From positions 124,001 through 188,000 of the forward strand of contig NZ_FWFU01000002.1 of the NCBI RefSeq assembly GCF_900172255.1: a stretch of 64,000 nt of DNA. Direction: 5' to 3'. Position 1 is the stretch's first letter. Every line of letters starts with the position of its first letter. Of this stretch, positions 25,053-33,454 are shown in pieces. Source of the DNA: Roseovarius halotolerans (lineage in GTDB: Bacteria > Pseudomonadota > Alphaproteobacteria > Rhodobacterales > Rhodobacteraceae). The position numbers and the translations under genes were made by a program. Below the pieces are notes generated by a model. That model was given only the letters and a program-made list of their open reading frames with translations. It was not told where the DNA came from and made no database searches.

Positions 25053-25558
25053 AGTGGCTTCTCAGGGCAATTCCGATCTTCAAGAGCGTGCATATCGCCG
25101 CGCTGGCGATCTGGTGCGGCGGTCTTCTGGTGCTGCCCCTGATGCTGGCCCGTCATCGTCCGGCCCTCGTGTCCGAGGAATACCGTCTTGTTCGCCGGGC
25201 AACGCATGTCACCTATACGCTTTGCGTCACGCCGGCGGCGGTGATCGCGGTCATCACCGGAACATGGCTGATCTTTCTGCGCGAGGCGTTTGTGCCGTGG
25301 CTTTTTGCCAAGCTCGTCTTTGTCGCGCTGCTTGTGGTGGTTCATGCCTGGTTCGGCGACCACGTCGCGCGGGTCGCCGAGGCGCCCGAAAACCACCGCC
25401 CGCCCGACCCGGCCATTGCGCTGACGGCCGCATTTCTGCCGATGATCGCGATCCTGACCCTCGTGCTGGCCAAACCGGCAATGGACTGGGTCGTCTTTCC
25501 CGACTGGCTGCTGGAACCGAGGGGCGGTCAGATGCCCTTCGAGGTTCCGAGCCGATAG
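25046..25558 (+). CDS. CopD-like four-helix membrane protein
   Basis: A 170-residue membrane protein starting at GTG 25046, overlapping the end of the ctaG-like gene by 7 bases. It has about four hydrophobic segments (FKSVHIAALAIWCGGLLVLPLML, ATHVTYTLCVTPAAVIAVIT, FAKLVFVALLVVVHAWF, LPMIAILTLVLA) and conserved-looking His in the first and third, as in CopD/HemJ-type heme or copper proteins. A role in copper supply or oxidase assembly fits the locus. Its 3' end overlaps the converging DUF2231 gene by 31 bases. The start codon is inferred from coupling only. Confidence 0.7.
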   Translation: MVEWLLRAIPIFKSVHIAALAIWCGGLLVLPLMLARHRPALVSEEYRLVRRATHVTYTLCVTPAAVIAVITGTWLIFLREAFVPWLFAKLVFVALLVVVHAWFGDHVARVAEAPENHRPPDPAIALTAAFLPMIAILTLVLAKPAMDWVVFPDWLLEPRGGQMPFEVPSR

Positions 25559-26049
25559 TCGAAAACGAGCTTGCCACCATGCCAACCCGTGAACCCCACC
25601 ACCAGCACGCAAAGCCCCGACAAGAGGATGCCATAGGGCAGCACCGCCTGTTCATACCCGTAAAGCCGATAGCCCCAGTTCGCGCCAAGAAGTGCAAGAA
25701 GCGTCACCGCGATGATGAAATGGGTCCATGCGGGGGCGCGGACACGGATGCCGGAGACAAGCAGAAGCTCCGCCGTGCCGGAGAGCCCGGCGAACATGCC
25801 AAAGAGGAACCCGGTGCCCGCAGCCCAGAGAGCGGCCCGCGCCCAGAAGGTCTGACCGGTCCACCAGTAAAGCGCATCCGCCCCCAGGGCGCAGAAGGTG
25901 AGAGCGACCGGAAAAGCGACGCTCATGGCGTGGATCGGGTGGCCGAGCACGGCGATCCGCGACTCAGTCTCGTTGAACCCTGGAAGTTCCGCGATCGGGT
26001 CGATCAGGTCTTCGGTCGCGGTCTCGTCTTCTGTCGTTTGCGTCGTCAC
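25528..26049 (-). CDS. DUF2231 family membrane protein
   Basis: A 173-residue protein with a short acidic N-terminus and four membrane segments. GHPIHAMSVAFPVAL and the later GWHGGKLVF are typical of DUF2231, a family found with oxidase and heme genes. I infer a GTG start at 26049 with GAGGA a few bases upstream, since no ATG precedes the conserved region in frame. It is antiparallel to all other oxidase-locus genes: it overlaps the CopD-like gene at its 3' end and touches the subunit II gene at its 5' end. Confidence 0.75.
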   Translation of the reverse strand: MTTQTTEDETATEDLIDPIAELPGFNETESRIAVLGHPIHAMSVAFPVALTFCALGADALYWWTGQTFWARAALWAAGTGFLFGMFAGLSGTAELLLVSGIRVRAPAWTHFIIAVTLLALLGANWGYRLYGYEQAVLPYGILLSGLCVLVVGFTGWHGGKLVFDYRLGTSKGI

Positions 26050-26736
26050 GGCGGCATCCTCTTTCGTCTTCCCATCCTTTTCATAACGCTTGGGGCGCTT
26101 TCTGGTTGCGAAGGAATGCATTCGACGCTTGATCCCGCCGGACCGGCGGCGCGATCCATCGCGGCGCTGTGGTGCGCGATGCTGGCCGGGGGTGCGCTTA
26201 TCTTCGCCCTGGTGATGGTCCTGCTGTTGCTGTCCTTCACCCGCCGCGCGCCTGCGGGCGGCGAGGCGCGCCAGCTGAGGGTCTGGGTTATCGGGCTTGG
26301 GCTTGTCTTTCCGCTGGCGGTTCTGGGTGCGCTTCTGGCTTATGGGCTTGTCATCGGCGAGCGGCTGCTGGCGCGGGAAGAGCCCGAGGTGATACGCGTC
26401 AGCGCCGAAGCGCGCAGGTGGACGTGGCGTTTCACCTATGAGGACGCGCCCGGACGCAGAACCGAGGGCGTGCTTCATATTCCGGCCGGGCGGCCCGTGG
26501 ATGTGGCGATCACGACCGCCGACGTGATCCACAGTTTCTGGGTGCCGCGCCTTGCGGGCAAGCTCGACGCGATACCGGGGCACGTCAACACGCTGAGGAT
26601 CGAGGCCGACCGGCCCGGCACCTATCGGGGGCTCAGCGCCGAATTCAGCGGCGCGGGCTATGGCGGGTTCACCTTTCTGGTCAGTGCCCATGATGCCGCC
26701 GGTTGGGCCGCGTTCGTGGAGGACACAGAGCGATGA
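26038..26736 (+). CDS. Heme-copper oxidase subunit II lacking CuA ligands (quinol-oxidase-like)
   Basis: Subunit II with a lipoprotein-type N-terminus (LSGC), two membrane segments and a periplasmic cupredoxin domain. In cytochrome c oxidases the domain ends in C-x3-C-x3-H-x2-M, which binds the CuA pair. Here that block reads GLSAEFSGAGYGGFTF: both Cys, the His and the Met are gone, as in E. coli CyoA (GISASYSG). Electrons therefore probably come from quinol. The start is uncertain: TTG 26038 keeps the lipobox, whereas the first ATG (26116) would remove it and has poor spacing to a ribosome-binding site. Its stop overlaps the subunit I-III gene as ATGA. Confidence 0.82.
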   Translation: MRRHGGILFRLPILFITLGALSGCEGMHSTLDPAGPAARSIAALWCAMLAGGALIFALVMVLLLLSFTRRAPAGGEARQLRVWVIGLGLVFPLAVLGALLAYGLVIGERLLAREEPEVIRVSAEARRWTWRFTYEDAPGRRTEGVLHIPAGRPVDVAITTADVIHSFWVPRLAGKLDAIPGHVNTLRIEADRPGTYRGLSAEFSGAGYGGFTFLVSAHDAAGWAAFVEDTER

Positions 26737-29216
26737 ATGCGCTTGAACGTCACCGCAGGCTGCGCGCGATCTGGGCATCCGAGCCGGGGATGCGGGGTTG
26801 GCTTTCGACAGTTAACCACAACGATCTGGGCCGGATGTTCCTGCTCACCGCCTTTGTCTTCTTTGGCATCGGCGGCCTGCTGGCGATGCTGATCCGCGCG
26901 CAGCTTGCGACGCCGCATTCGGCCTTTGCGGGGCCGCAGATCTACAACCAGATCTTCACCATGCACGGGACGATCATGATGTTCCTGTTCGCCATTCCCT
27001 GTTTCGAGGGGCTGGCGATCTATCTGCTGCCCAAGATCCTGGGCACCCGCGACCTCGCCTTTCCGCGCCTGACCGCCTATGGCTATTGGTGTTATGTCTT
27101 TGGCGGCGTGATGCTGCTGGTGGCGATGCTGCTCGGGATCGCGCCCGATGCCGGCTGGTTCATCTACCCGCCCCTGTCGGGGGCGATCCATTCGCCCGGC
27201 ATCAATACCGATTTCTGGCTGATCGGCATCACCTTCGTCGAGATTTCCGCCATCGCCGCGGCGGTCGAGATCACCGTGTCGGTCCTGAAATACCGCGCGC
27301 CCGGCATGGCGCTGGACAAGATGCCGATCTTCGCCTGGTATGCGCTGATCACCGCGCTGATGATCCTGACCGGCTTTCCGCCGCTGATCCTGGGATCTGT
27401 GCTGCTGGAGCTTGAGCGCGCATTCGGGCTGCCGTTCTTTCAGGCGGAGCTGGGTGGGGACAGCCTGCTTTGGCAGCATCTCTTCTGGCTGTTCGGCCAT
27501 CCCGAGGTCTATATCATCTTCCTGCCTGCGGCGGGCGTCATCTCGACCGTGCTGCCGGTGATGTGCCGCACGACGCTTCTGGGTTACGGGTGGATCGTCG
27601 CGGCGGCGGTGGGGCTGGCGTTCCTGTCCTTCGGGCTCTGGGTGCATCACATGTTCACCACCGGCATCCCGCATATGGGGCTGGCCTTCTTTTCGGCGGC
27701 ATCGACGCTTGTGGCGGTGCCGACGGCGGTGCAGATCTTCGCCTGGATCGGGACGATGTGGAAAGGCCGCCCGGAGCTGCATCTGCCGATGCTGCACATC
27801 CTCGGGTTTTTCTGCACCTTCGTCATCGGCGGCCTGACCGGGGTCATGGTGGCGGTGGTGCCGTTCGACTGGCAGGCGCATGACACGGCCTTCATCACCG
27901 CGCATCTGCATTACGTGCTGTTTGGCGGGTTCGTATTTCCGATCCTGGCGGGCGTCTATTACTGGTTGCCCCATGTCACCGGTCAGCGGCGCGTCTTTCG
28001 CCTGGGCGAGGTTGCATTTGCGCTCGTGTTCCTGGGGTTTCACGTCACGTTCCTGGCGATGCACTGGGTTGGCCTGATGGGTCAGCGGCGGCGCATTCCC
28101 ACATATGCGCCCGAAGATGGCTGGACCGCGATCAACCTGATCTCGTCGGTCGGTAGCTTCGTGCTGGCGATCGGCCTTGCCATGATCCTGATCGACGTGG
28201 TCCTGCATGTGCTGATCGCCGCGCGGGGCAAGCGCAATCCCTGGCGCGCGGGGACGCTGGAATGGGCGATGATGACCCCGCCCCCGGCCTATACCTTTGC
28301 CAGCCTTCCGCAGGTGGACAGCCGCACGCCGCTTGCCGACGATCCGCACCTCGCGGTCCGGCTGGCACGCGGCGAGGGCTATCTGGCGACGCCTCGGGAG
28401 GGCGCGCGCGAAACGCTCTGCGTGGACATCGCCAGCGGGCGACCGGACATGCATGTCGTCTATCCGGCCAATACCCGCCTGCCGGTCACCATGTCGGCGC
28501 TTACCGGGGTCTTCTTCCTGTCGCTGCTTGTGAAATTCTACTGGACCGTGCCGCTGGCGCTGGCCGGTGTCGCTATCCTGGCGTGCAAATGGGTCTGGGG
28601 GAACGGCCGCAGGGAAGACCCCGAGCCAGTGCAGGTGCGCGAGGGGATCACGCTGGCGAATGCCGCCACGGCCCGGCGCTCGCCGGGATGGTGGGGCACG
28701 CTGTTCCTGCTCAGTGCCGATGCCACCTTCTTTGGCGCGCTGCTGTTCGGCTTTGCCTTTCTGTGGACCGTCGCGCCGGGCTGGCCGCCGCCGGAGTGGT
28801 TCGCAGGCGCGATGGTGATGGCCGGGATCGGCGGGTTCGGGGCGCTTATTGGGCCTGCCGCGATGCGGCAGGCGATCCGTGCCAACCGGCGCGGCGACAC
28901 CGCGCTGCCCGGCATCGGCCTCGCGCTCGTCGGTGCGCTGGCCGTCGCGGCCGCCTGTGCGGCGGTGATGGTTCAGACCCCTGCGCCGATGGGGCATGCC
29001 TATGGCGCGACGCTGCTAGTGCTGGGAGGCTATGGGCTTTTCCATGCGGGTCTGGGCGCGCTGATGGCGGGATTCCTGGCGGCGCGCGTGCTGCGTGGCT
29101 TCACCTCGCGCGTGCGGCAGGCGGAGTTCTCGATCGTGAGCCTATGGATCGACTACCTTTCGGTTATCGGTCTTCTGGTCCTGTTGGCAGCATATTTGCC
29201 CGGTCTTCTGTCATGA
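26733..29216 (+). CDS. Heme-copper oxidase subunit I-III fusion
   Basis: An 827-residue protein: subunit I (residues 1-515), a linker with two extra helices (about 585-623), then a short subunit III (645-827). Heme and copper ligands are intact: His78 and His393 (low-spin heme), His391 (a3-type heme), His256, His305 and His306 (CuB), with the cross-linked Tyr260 and Glu258 in GHPEVY, so it is a type A oxidase. The D-channel Asp107 is present, but the Asn seven residues later is Thr114. The K-channel Lys, in VPTGIKIF of Paracoccus CtaD, is Gln334 here (VPTAVQIF). Coupled to subunit II and to the next gene by ATGA overlaps. Confidence 0.9.
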   Translation: MNALERHRRLRAIWASEPGMRGWLSTVNHNDLGRMFLLTAFVFFGIGGLLAMLIRAQLATPHSAFAGPQIYNQIFTMHGTIMMFLFAIPCFEGLAIYLLPKILGTRDLAFPRLTAYGYWCYVFGGVMLLVAMLLGIAPDAGWFIYPPLSGAIHSPGINTDFWLIGITFVEISAIAAAVEITVSVLKYRAPGMALDKMPIFAWYALITALMILTGFPPLILGSVLLELERAFGLPFFQAELGGDSLLWQHLFWLFGHPEVYIIFLPAAGVISTVLPVMCRTTLLGYGWIVAAAVGLAFLSFGLWVHHMFTTGIPHMGLAFFSAASTLVAVPTAVQIFAWIGTMWKGRPELHLPMLHILGFFCTFVIGGLTGVMVAVVPFDWQAHDTAFITAHLHYVLFGGFVFPILAGVYYWLPHVTGQRRVFRLGEVAFALVFLGFHVTFLAMHWVGLMGQRRRIPTYAPEDGWTAINLISSVGSFVLAIGLAMILIDVVLHVLIAARGKRNPWRAGTLEWAMMTPPPAYTFASLPQVDSRTPLADDPHLAVRLARGEGYLATPREGARETLCVDIASGRPDMHVVYPANTRLPVTMSALTGVFFLSLLVKFYWTVPLALAGVAILACKWVWGNGRREDPEPVQVREGITLANAATARRSPGWWGTLFLLSADATFFGALLFGFAFLWTVAPGWPPPEWFAGAMVMAGIGGFGALIGPAAMRQAIRANRRGDTALPGIGLALVGALAVAAACAAVMVQTPAPMGHAYGATLLVLGGYGLFHAGLGALMAGFLAARVLRGFTSRVRQAEFSIVSLWIDYLSVIGLLVLLAAYLPGLLS

Positions 29217-29533
29217 AGGACATCCTGCGCATCCTGATCGCGCCCTTGCTGTGGCTTGCGGCGTTCAGCGCGGTCTATGGGTTGCTGGGGTTGATCTGCG
29301 GGCATGGGATCGGCGGCACCGTGCTGGGCCTGTCGCTGCCCCGCGTGCTTCTGATTGCGGCCTATGGGCTTGCCATTTTGTTGCAGGCTGCGCTGCTGGC
29401 GGCGCTGTATCATCCGCGTCTGGCGGCGCGCTCGGGCTTCGTGCGTTTCGTGAGCCGCATCACGGGCTGGGCCGGTCTTGTCGCGGCGGGCTACACGCTG
29501 TTTCCGGTGGCCGTGACCTCGTCCTGCCTTTAG
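29213..29533 (+). CDS. Small membrane protein at the end of the oxidase operon
   Basis: A 106-residue protein with three hydrophobic segments (about 5-28, 42-65 and 84-103) and no recognised motif. Its start overlaps the stop of the subunit I-III gene, so it is almost certainly made together with the oxidase. It could be a subunit IV-like stabilising protein, as CyoD is for bo3 oxidase, but the sequence gives no direct evidence of homology. Its stop overlaps that of the converging acyl-CoA hydrolase gene by 4 bases. Confidence 0.7.
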   Translation: MKDILRILIAPLLWLAAFSAVYGLLGLICGHGIGGTVLGLSLPRVLLIAAYGLAILLQAALLAALYHPRLAARSGFVRFVSRITGWAGLVAAGYTLFPVAVTSSCL

Positions 29534-31353
29534 CCGCCATCTGGGTGGCGCGCAGGTTCAAGACGCAGCGCCCCGCGCAGCGCGCGCGCCGTCAGCGCCT
29601 CACCAAGGCGCGCCTTTCGCGCAAACCCCATGCGCGACATCGCGTCGGCCTCGTGTGCGGGCGCGGCACGAAACAGGCTCGCCGCGATCAGCCGGGCGAG
29701 AGAGGCCGGGCTGTGACGCGCCCGCGAAAGACGCGCCAAGGCCGGGAGCAACTTGCGCTCCAGCCTGTCGAAATCGGTGCCGAAGGGGAAATCCGGCAGG
29801 TCCGCACGATGCGCGTCGCGCCATTCCTTGAGCCGCTGGGGCGTGTTCGATTGCGCGCCGAGGCGGAAATTCCTGCTGATCTTTCCGGCCTCCTGCGCCG
29901 CTTTCAGGAGCGGCTCCTGAAAGCGCGCATCGGTGATTGCCAGCATCCGCGCGATCACCTCGTGGTCGGGCTGACCGCGCAGGTCGGCGACGCCATACTC
30001 GGTGACGACGATGTCGCGCATATGGTGGGGGACGGTGGCAAAAGGCAGCTCCCAGACGATATTCGACACCGTCTTGCCGCCGCTTTCGCGGGTCGAGGGC
30101 AGCGTGAGGATCGAGCGCGCGCCCTTGAGCGCGAAGGCCTGCTCGACGAAGTTGAACTGCCCGCCGACGCCGCTGACGACCTGCCCGTCGTCTTTCACAT
30201 CCGACGCGACAGCGCCGAGAAGGCTGGCTTTCATCGCACTGTTGACAAAGCGGGCATCGCGCCGGGCAGCGCGCTTGGCGGCTTCGTCGCCGTAAAGCGC
30301 GTTGGTGAAACTGACCGCACGCATCTGGATCTGCGCGCGCCGATCAGGCGGCATGTCGCGCAGCCTGGCATAGAAATCGCGATCCTCGACAAAGAAGGCC
30401 GCGTGAATGGCGGCGCCGTCCACCTGCCGTTTGACGATCCCTTCCTCAAAGAGGGCCAGAAGCCCCCCGACCAGCATTTCTGCCGCCGCATAAAGCCCGG
30501 TTTCAAAACCGGTTGTCCGGGCGTCGGCACCGGGCGAAAGATCGTCGAGCAGGGGCGCGAACCGCCCTTTCTGGCGCAGGATGAGGGCATGGGCGACGGC
30601 ATCGCCCGTCTTGCCGATACCCAGTTGCAGCGTGCCGCCATCGCGGACCAGCCCCGCGACATGGGCGCCGATAGCGTGATGGTCATCCGAGACCGGCTGG
30701 CGCACGGCCGAGAACAGTTCAAACTGGCGCGGCGGATCGAGGCAGTATTGCAATGTCGCGGAGTCGATTTCGGCGGCGGGACCGTGCATGAAGGGCAGCT
30801 GATCGTTGATCTCGCCCGCCATCAGAAAATCCATCTGCCCCGCCGCGCGGCGTTGAAGAAGATCGGCGGTGATGTCGGTATTGCAGGAGAGCGAGTAGCC
30901 ATCTCCGTCGCGCGCGAGAAGCTGGATCAGGACGTTGGGGTCCTGCGCGATCAGCACATCACGCGCATGGGTGTAATTCGCCGAGATATAGTTCTGCTGC
31001 ATCCGCTCGACGCCCAGCCAGCGGCCCGCCAGAAGGAAGAATTCGCGCAGTTCGATATTCGCCGGCAGGCTGCCTTCGCGCAGCATCCGCGCATAGAGGA
31101 TGTCGGGGTAGGCTCCGAAGAGGCGGTCCATCGCGGGTTCGAGAAACCGCTTTTCGATATCCGACCCCGGCGACGGGCGCTCAAGCGTCAGGGCGGTGAA
31201 GATCGAGAGGTGGATGGAGGGATCTTCGCAGGCCGCGCGCGTCAGCGCATTGAGCAGCGTCACCGGCTTGCCCAGCCCCAGTGGCAAGGCCAGCCGGATG
31301 TCGCCGCCGGTATCGGCGACGATCCGTGCGGCCAACGCATCCGCATCGGTCAT
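29530..31353 (-). CDS. Acetyl-CoA hydrolase/transferase family protein (C-terminal domain type)
   Basis: A 607-residue protein of the family-I CoA-transferase/acetyl-CoA hydrolase group. The C-terminal part has GVGGQFNFVEQAF and VVTEYGVADLRG, hallmarks of the AcetylCoA_hyd_C domain. It is the last gene of a leftward beta-oxidation operon, 13 bases after the fadB-type gene, so it probably swaps or releases CoA from a beta-oxidation product. ATG 31353 avoids overlap with the fadB-type gene. The specific acceptor (acetate, propionate, 4-hydroxybutyrate or other) cannot be decided. Confidence 0.83.
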   Translation of the reverse strand: MTDADALAARIVADTGGDIRLALPLGLGKPVTLLNALTRAACEDPSIHLSIFTALTLERPSPGSDIEKRFLEPAMDRLFGAYPDILYARMLREGSLPANIELREFFLLAGRWLGVERMQQNYISANYTHARDVLIAQDPNVLIQLLARDGDGYSLSCNTDITADLLQRRAAGQMDFLMAGEINDQLPFMHGPAAEIDSATLQYCLDPPRQFELFSAVRQPVSDDHHAIGAHVAGLVRDGGTLQLGIGKTGDAVAHALILRQKGRFAPLLDDLSPGADARTTGFETGLYAAAEMLVGGLLALFEEGIVKRQVDGAAIHAAFFVEDRDFYARLRDMPPDRRAQIQMRAVSFTNALYGDEAAKRAARRDARFVNSAMKASLLGAVASDVKDDGQVVSGVGGQFNFVEQAFALKGARSILTLPSTRESGGKTVSNIVWELPFATVPHHMRDIVVTEYGVADLRGQPDHEVIARMLAITDARFQEPLLKAAQEAGKISRNFRLGAQSNTPQRLKEWRDAHRADLPDFPFGTDFDRLERKLLPALARLSRARHSPASLARLIAASLFRAAPAHEADAMSRMGFARKARLGEALTARALRGALRLEPARHPDGG

Positions 31354-31366
31354 GATCCGGGGGGCG

Positions 31367-33454
31367 TCAGCCAAAGCCGGACCACCCCGCGTCGGGCGTG
31401 AAGCGCGGGCCGTGCCGTTCGGCCAGTTCCGAGAGCTTGGAGGCCACCTCGGAGAGCCCGCGCGACCTTGCGTAATGCATCGGCCCGCCGCGGAAGGGAG
31501 CGAACCCGGTCGCGAAGACGAGCGCGGCGTCGACCTCGTCAGGGTCGCCGACCACGTCCTTGCGCAGGCATTCGACACAGGCATCGAGCATCGGCAGGAT
31601 CAGCCTGTCGGCCAAGCCATCGGGGCCTTCGGCCCTAGGTTCGGGGTGGGGTGTGCCCTCGGACCAGTCGTAAAAGCCCCGGCCTGCCTTCTTGCCGGTT
31701 TCGCCTGCCTCGACTTTCTCGCGCAGCGCCGCGGATATGTCGGGCATGGGCTTGTCGAGATTTGCCTTCAGGCTTTCGGACACATGCAGGCAGATATCGA
31801 GCCCGACCTGGTCGGCCAGCGCGACCGGCCCCATCGGCATCCCGAAATCGATGGCGGCGCGGTCGATCACGTCCTTGGCGATGCCTTCGTCCATCAGGAC
31901 CATCGCTTCCATCAGGTAGGGCGTGAGCGCGCGGTTCACCAGAAAGCCCGGATAATCACGCAGACGGACCGGCAGCCGGTCGATGGCACCGCAAAAGGCC
32001 GCGAGCCGGTCCATCACCGGCTTTGCCGTCCCTGCATGGGCGACCACCTCGACCAGTTCCAGCCTGGACACCGGGTTGAAGAAGTGCAGCCCCGCGAAAT
32101 GGTCGGGCCGCGTGACCTGATCCGCCAGTTCCGTCAGCGGCAGGCTTGAGGTGTTTGACGCAAGGATCGCGTCCGGCTTCATGCGCACGCCGAGATCCGC
32201 GAATATCCGGCGTTTCAGTTCCAGCTGTTCGGGTGCCGCCTCGATCACCAGATCGGCGCGCTCGATGCCGTATCCCTGAGGGTCTGGCACCAGCCGGTCG
32301 AGCACGTCACGGGTTTCGGCGCGGTTGAGGTGCTTGTCGCCGCATATCTCGCGTGCGCGCTTCATCGCCGCCGCCAACGGATCGCTTTCGACATCGCCAA
32401 GGGTGACGGATTTGCCTTTCAGGGCGGCCCAGGCGGCGATTTCGCCGCCCATAGAACCGGCGCCTACCACATGCACATGGGCGATACCGTCGTCGCCGCG
32501 GGCCTTGTCCTTGAGGCCTTGGCGCAGGAAGAACACGCGACGCAGGTTCCGAGAGGTTTCGCTTGTCAGCAGATGCGCGAAGGAGGCGATCTCCGCTTGC
32601 TGCATGGCGCCCGGATCGTCGCCGTGCTCCTCCCAGAGATCAATGAGCGCATAGGGCGCCGGATACTGTTCGGGCGGCGCCTGTTCGGCGGTCCTCGCGC
32701 GCATCTTTCTGGCGGCGAAGGCGCGCGCCGGGCCGAGCTTGAAGGCATGCGAGACAAGGCCCGCGCCGTCGCGCCGCACGTCGCCCGCGACGATGGCGGC
32801 GATGGCGGCCGCAACATGGCGTTCTGGGCAGACCACATCGGCAATGCCCAGCGACTTCGCCTTTGCGGTATGCGCGCTCTTGCCCGTCAGCATCAGGGTC
32901 ATGGCCTCGGTCGGATCGATCAGCGCGGGCAGGCGAAAGCTGCCGCCGAGGCCGGGGTGCAGACCCAGTTTCACCTCGGGAAATCCGAAGGACGCGCCCT
33001 CGACGGCGATCCTCCAGTCGCAGGCGAGCGCCAGTTCAAACCCCGCGCCGAGGGCCGCGCCATGCGTCACGCAGATCGTCGGGCAATCGAGCGCGGCAAG
33101 CCGGTCGAGCACATCGTGACCCTGTTTCAGGAGGTCCGCGGCGCCTTCGTCCGACATATCGCCAAGGGCGGTGATATCCGCCCCCGCGGCGAAACCTGTC
33201 ATCTTGGCCGAGCGGATCACAACGGCCTTGGGCATGTCCTGTTCAAACCGGTCCAGATGATCCGCAAGGCCGCGCAGCACGGATTGCGAGATCGTGTTCA
33301 CGCTGTGGCCCTGCCGGTCGAGCGCGAGCCAGGCGATGCCGGTCTCGTCGATGCCGCTCAGCCAATCGTCACCCTCTGCCGCGCCGGGCCGATCACCGAG
33401 CGGCCCCAGCGCCAGTTTCGTTTCGCCCATATGGTCCAGGACAGGTTTGGTCAT
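31367..33454 (-). CDS. 3-hydroxyacyl-CoA dehydrogenase/enoyl-CoA hydratase (FadB/FadJ type)
   Basis: A 695-residue bifunctional beta-oxidation enzyme. The N-terminal crotonase domain has both catalytic Glu (GAGFELALAC and FGFPEVKLGLHPG), and the dehydrogenase domain starts with VVGAGSMGGEIA near residue 320 and continues with NTSSLPLTEL and GLHFFNPVSRLELVEVV. Domain order and size match FadJ-like alpha subunits. The start ATG 33454 overlaps the thiolase stop (ATGA). Confidence 0.92.
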   Translation of the reverse strand: MTKPVLDHMGETKLALGPLGDRPGAAEGDDWLSGIDETGIAWLALDRQGHSVNTISQSVLRGLADHLDRFEQDMPKAVVIRSAKMTGFAAGADITALGDMSDEGAADLLKQGHDVLDRLAALDCPTICVTHGAALGAGFELALACDWRIAVEGASFGFPEVKLGLHPGLGGSFRLPALIDPTEAMTLMLTGKSAHTAKAKSLGIADVVCPERHVAAAIAAIVAGDVRRDGAGLVSHAFKLGPARAFAARKMRARTAEQAPPEQYPAPYALIDLWEEHGDDPGAMQQAEIASFAHLLTSETSRNLRRVFFLRQGLKDKARGDDGIAHVHVVGAGSMGGEIAAWAALKGKSVTLGDVESDPLAAAMKRAREICGDKHLNRAETRDVLDRLVPDPQGYGIERADLVIEAAPEQLELKRRIFADLGVRMKPDAILASNTSSLPLTELADQVTRPDHFAGLHFFNPVSRLELVEVVAHAGTAKPVMDRLAAFCGAIDRLPVRLRDYPGFLVNRALTPYLMEAMVLMDEGIAKDVIDRAAIDFGMPMGPVALADQVGLDICLHVSESLKANLDKPMPDISAALREKVEAGETGKKAGRGFYDWSEGTPHPEPRAEGPDGLADRLILPMLDACVECLRKDVVGDPDEVDAALVFATGFAPFRGGPMHYARSRGLSEVASKLSELAERHGPRFTPDAGWSGFG

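Noticed and set aside
26658..28997. Very long open frame on the minus strand opposite the oxidase subunit I-III gene
   Set aside because: It is antisense to a clear gene, has a His/Arg/Gln-rich composition typical of the reverse strand of GC-rich coding DNA, and shows no domain.
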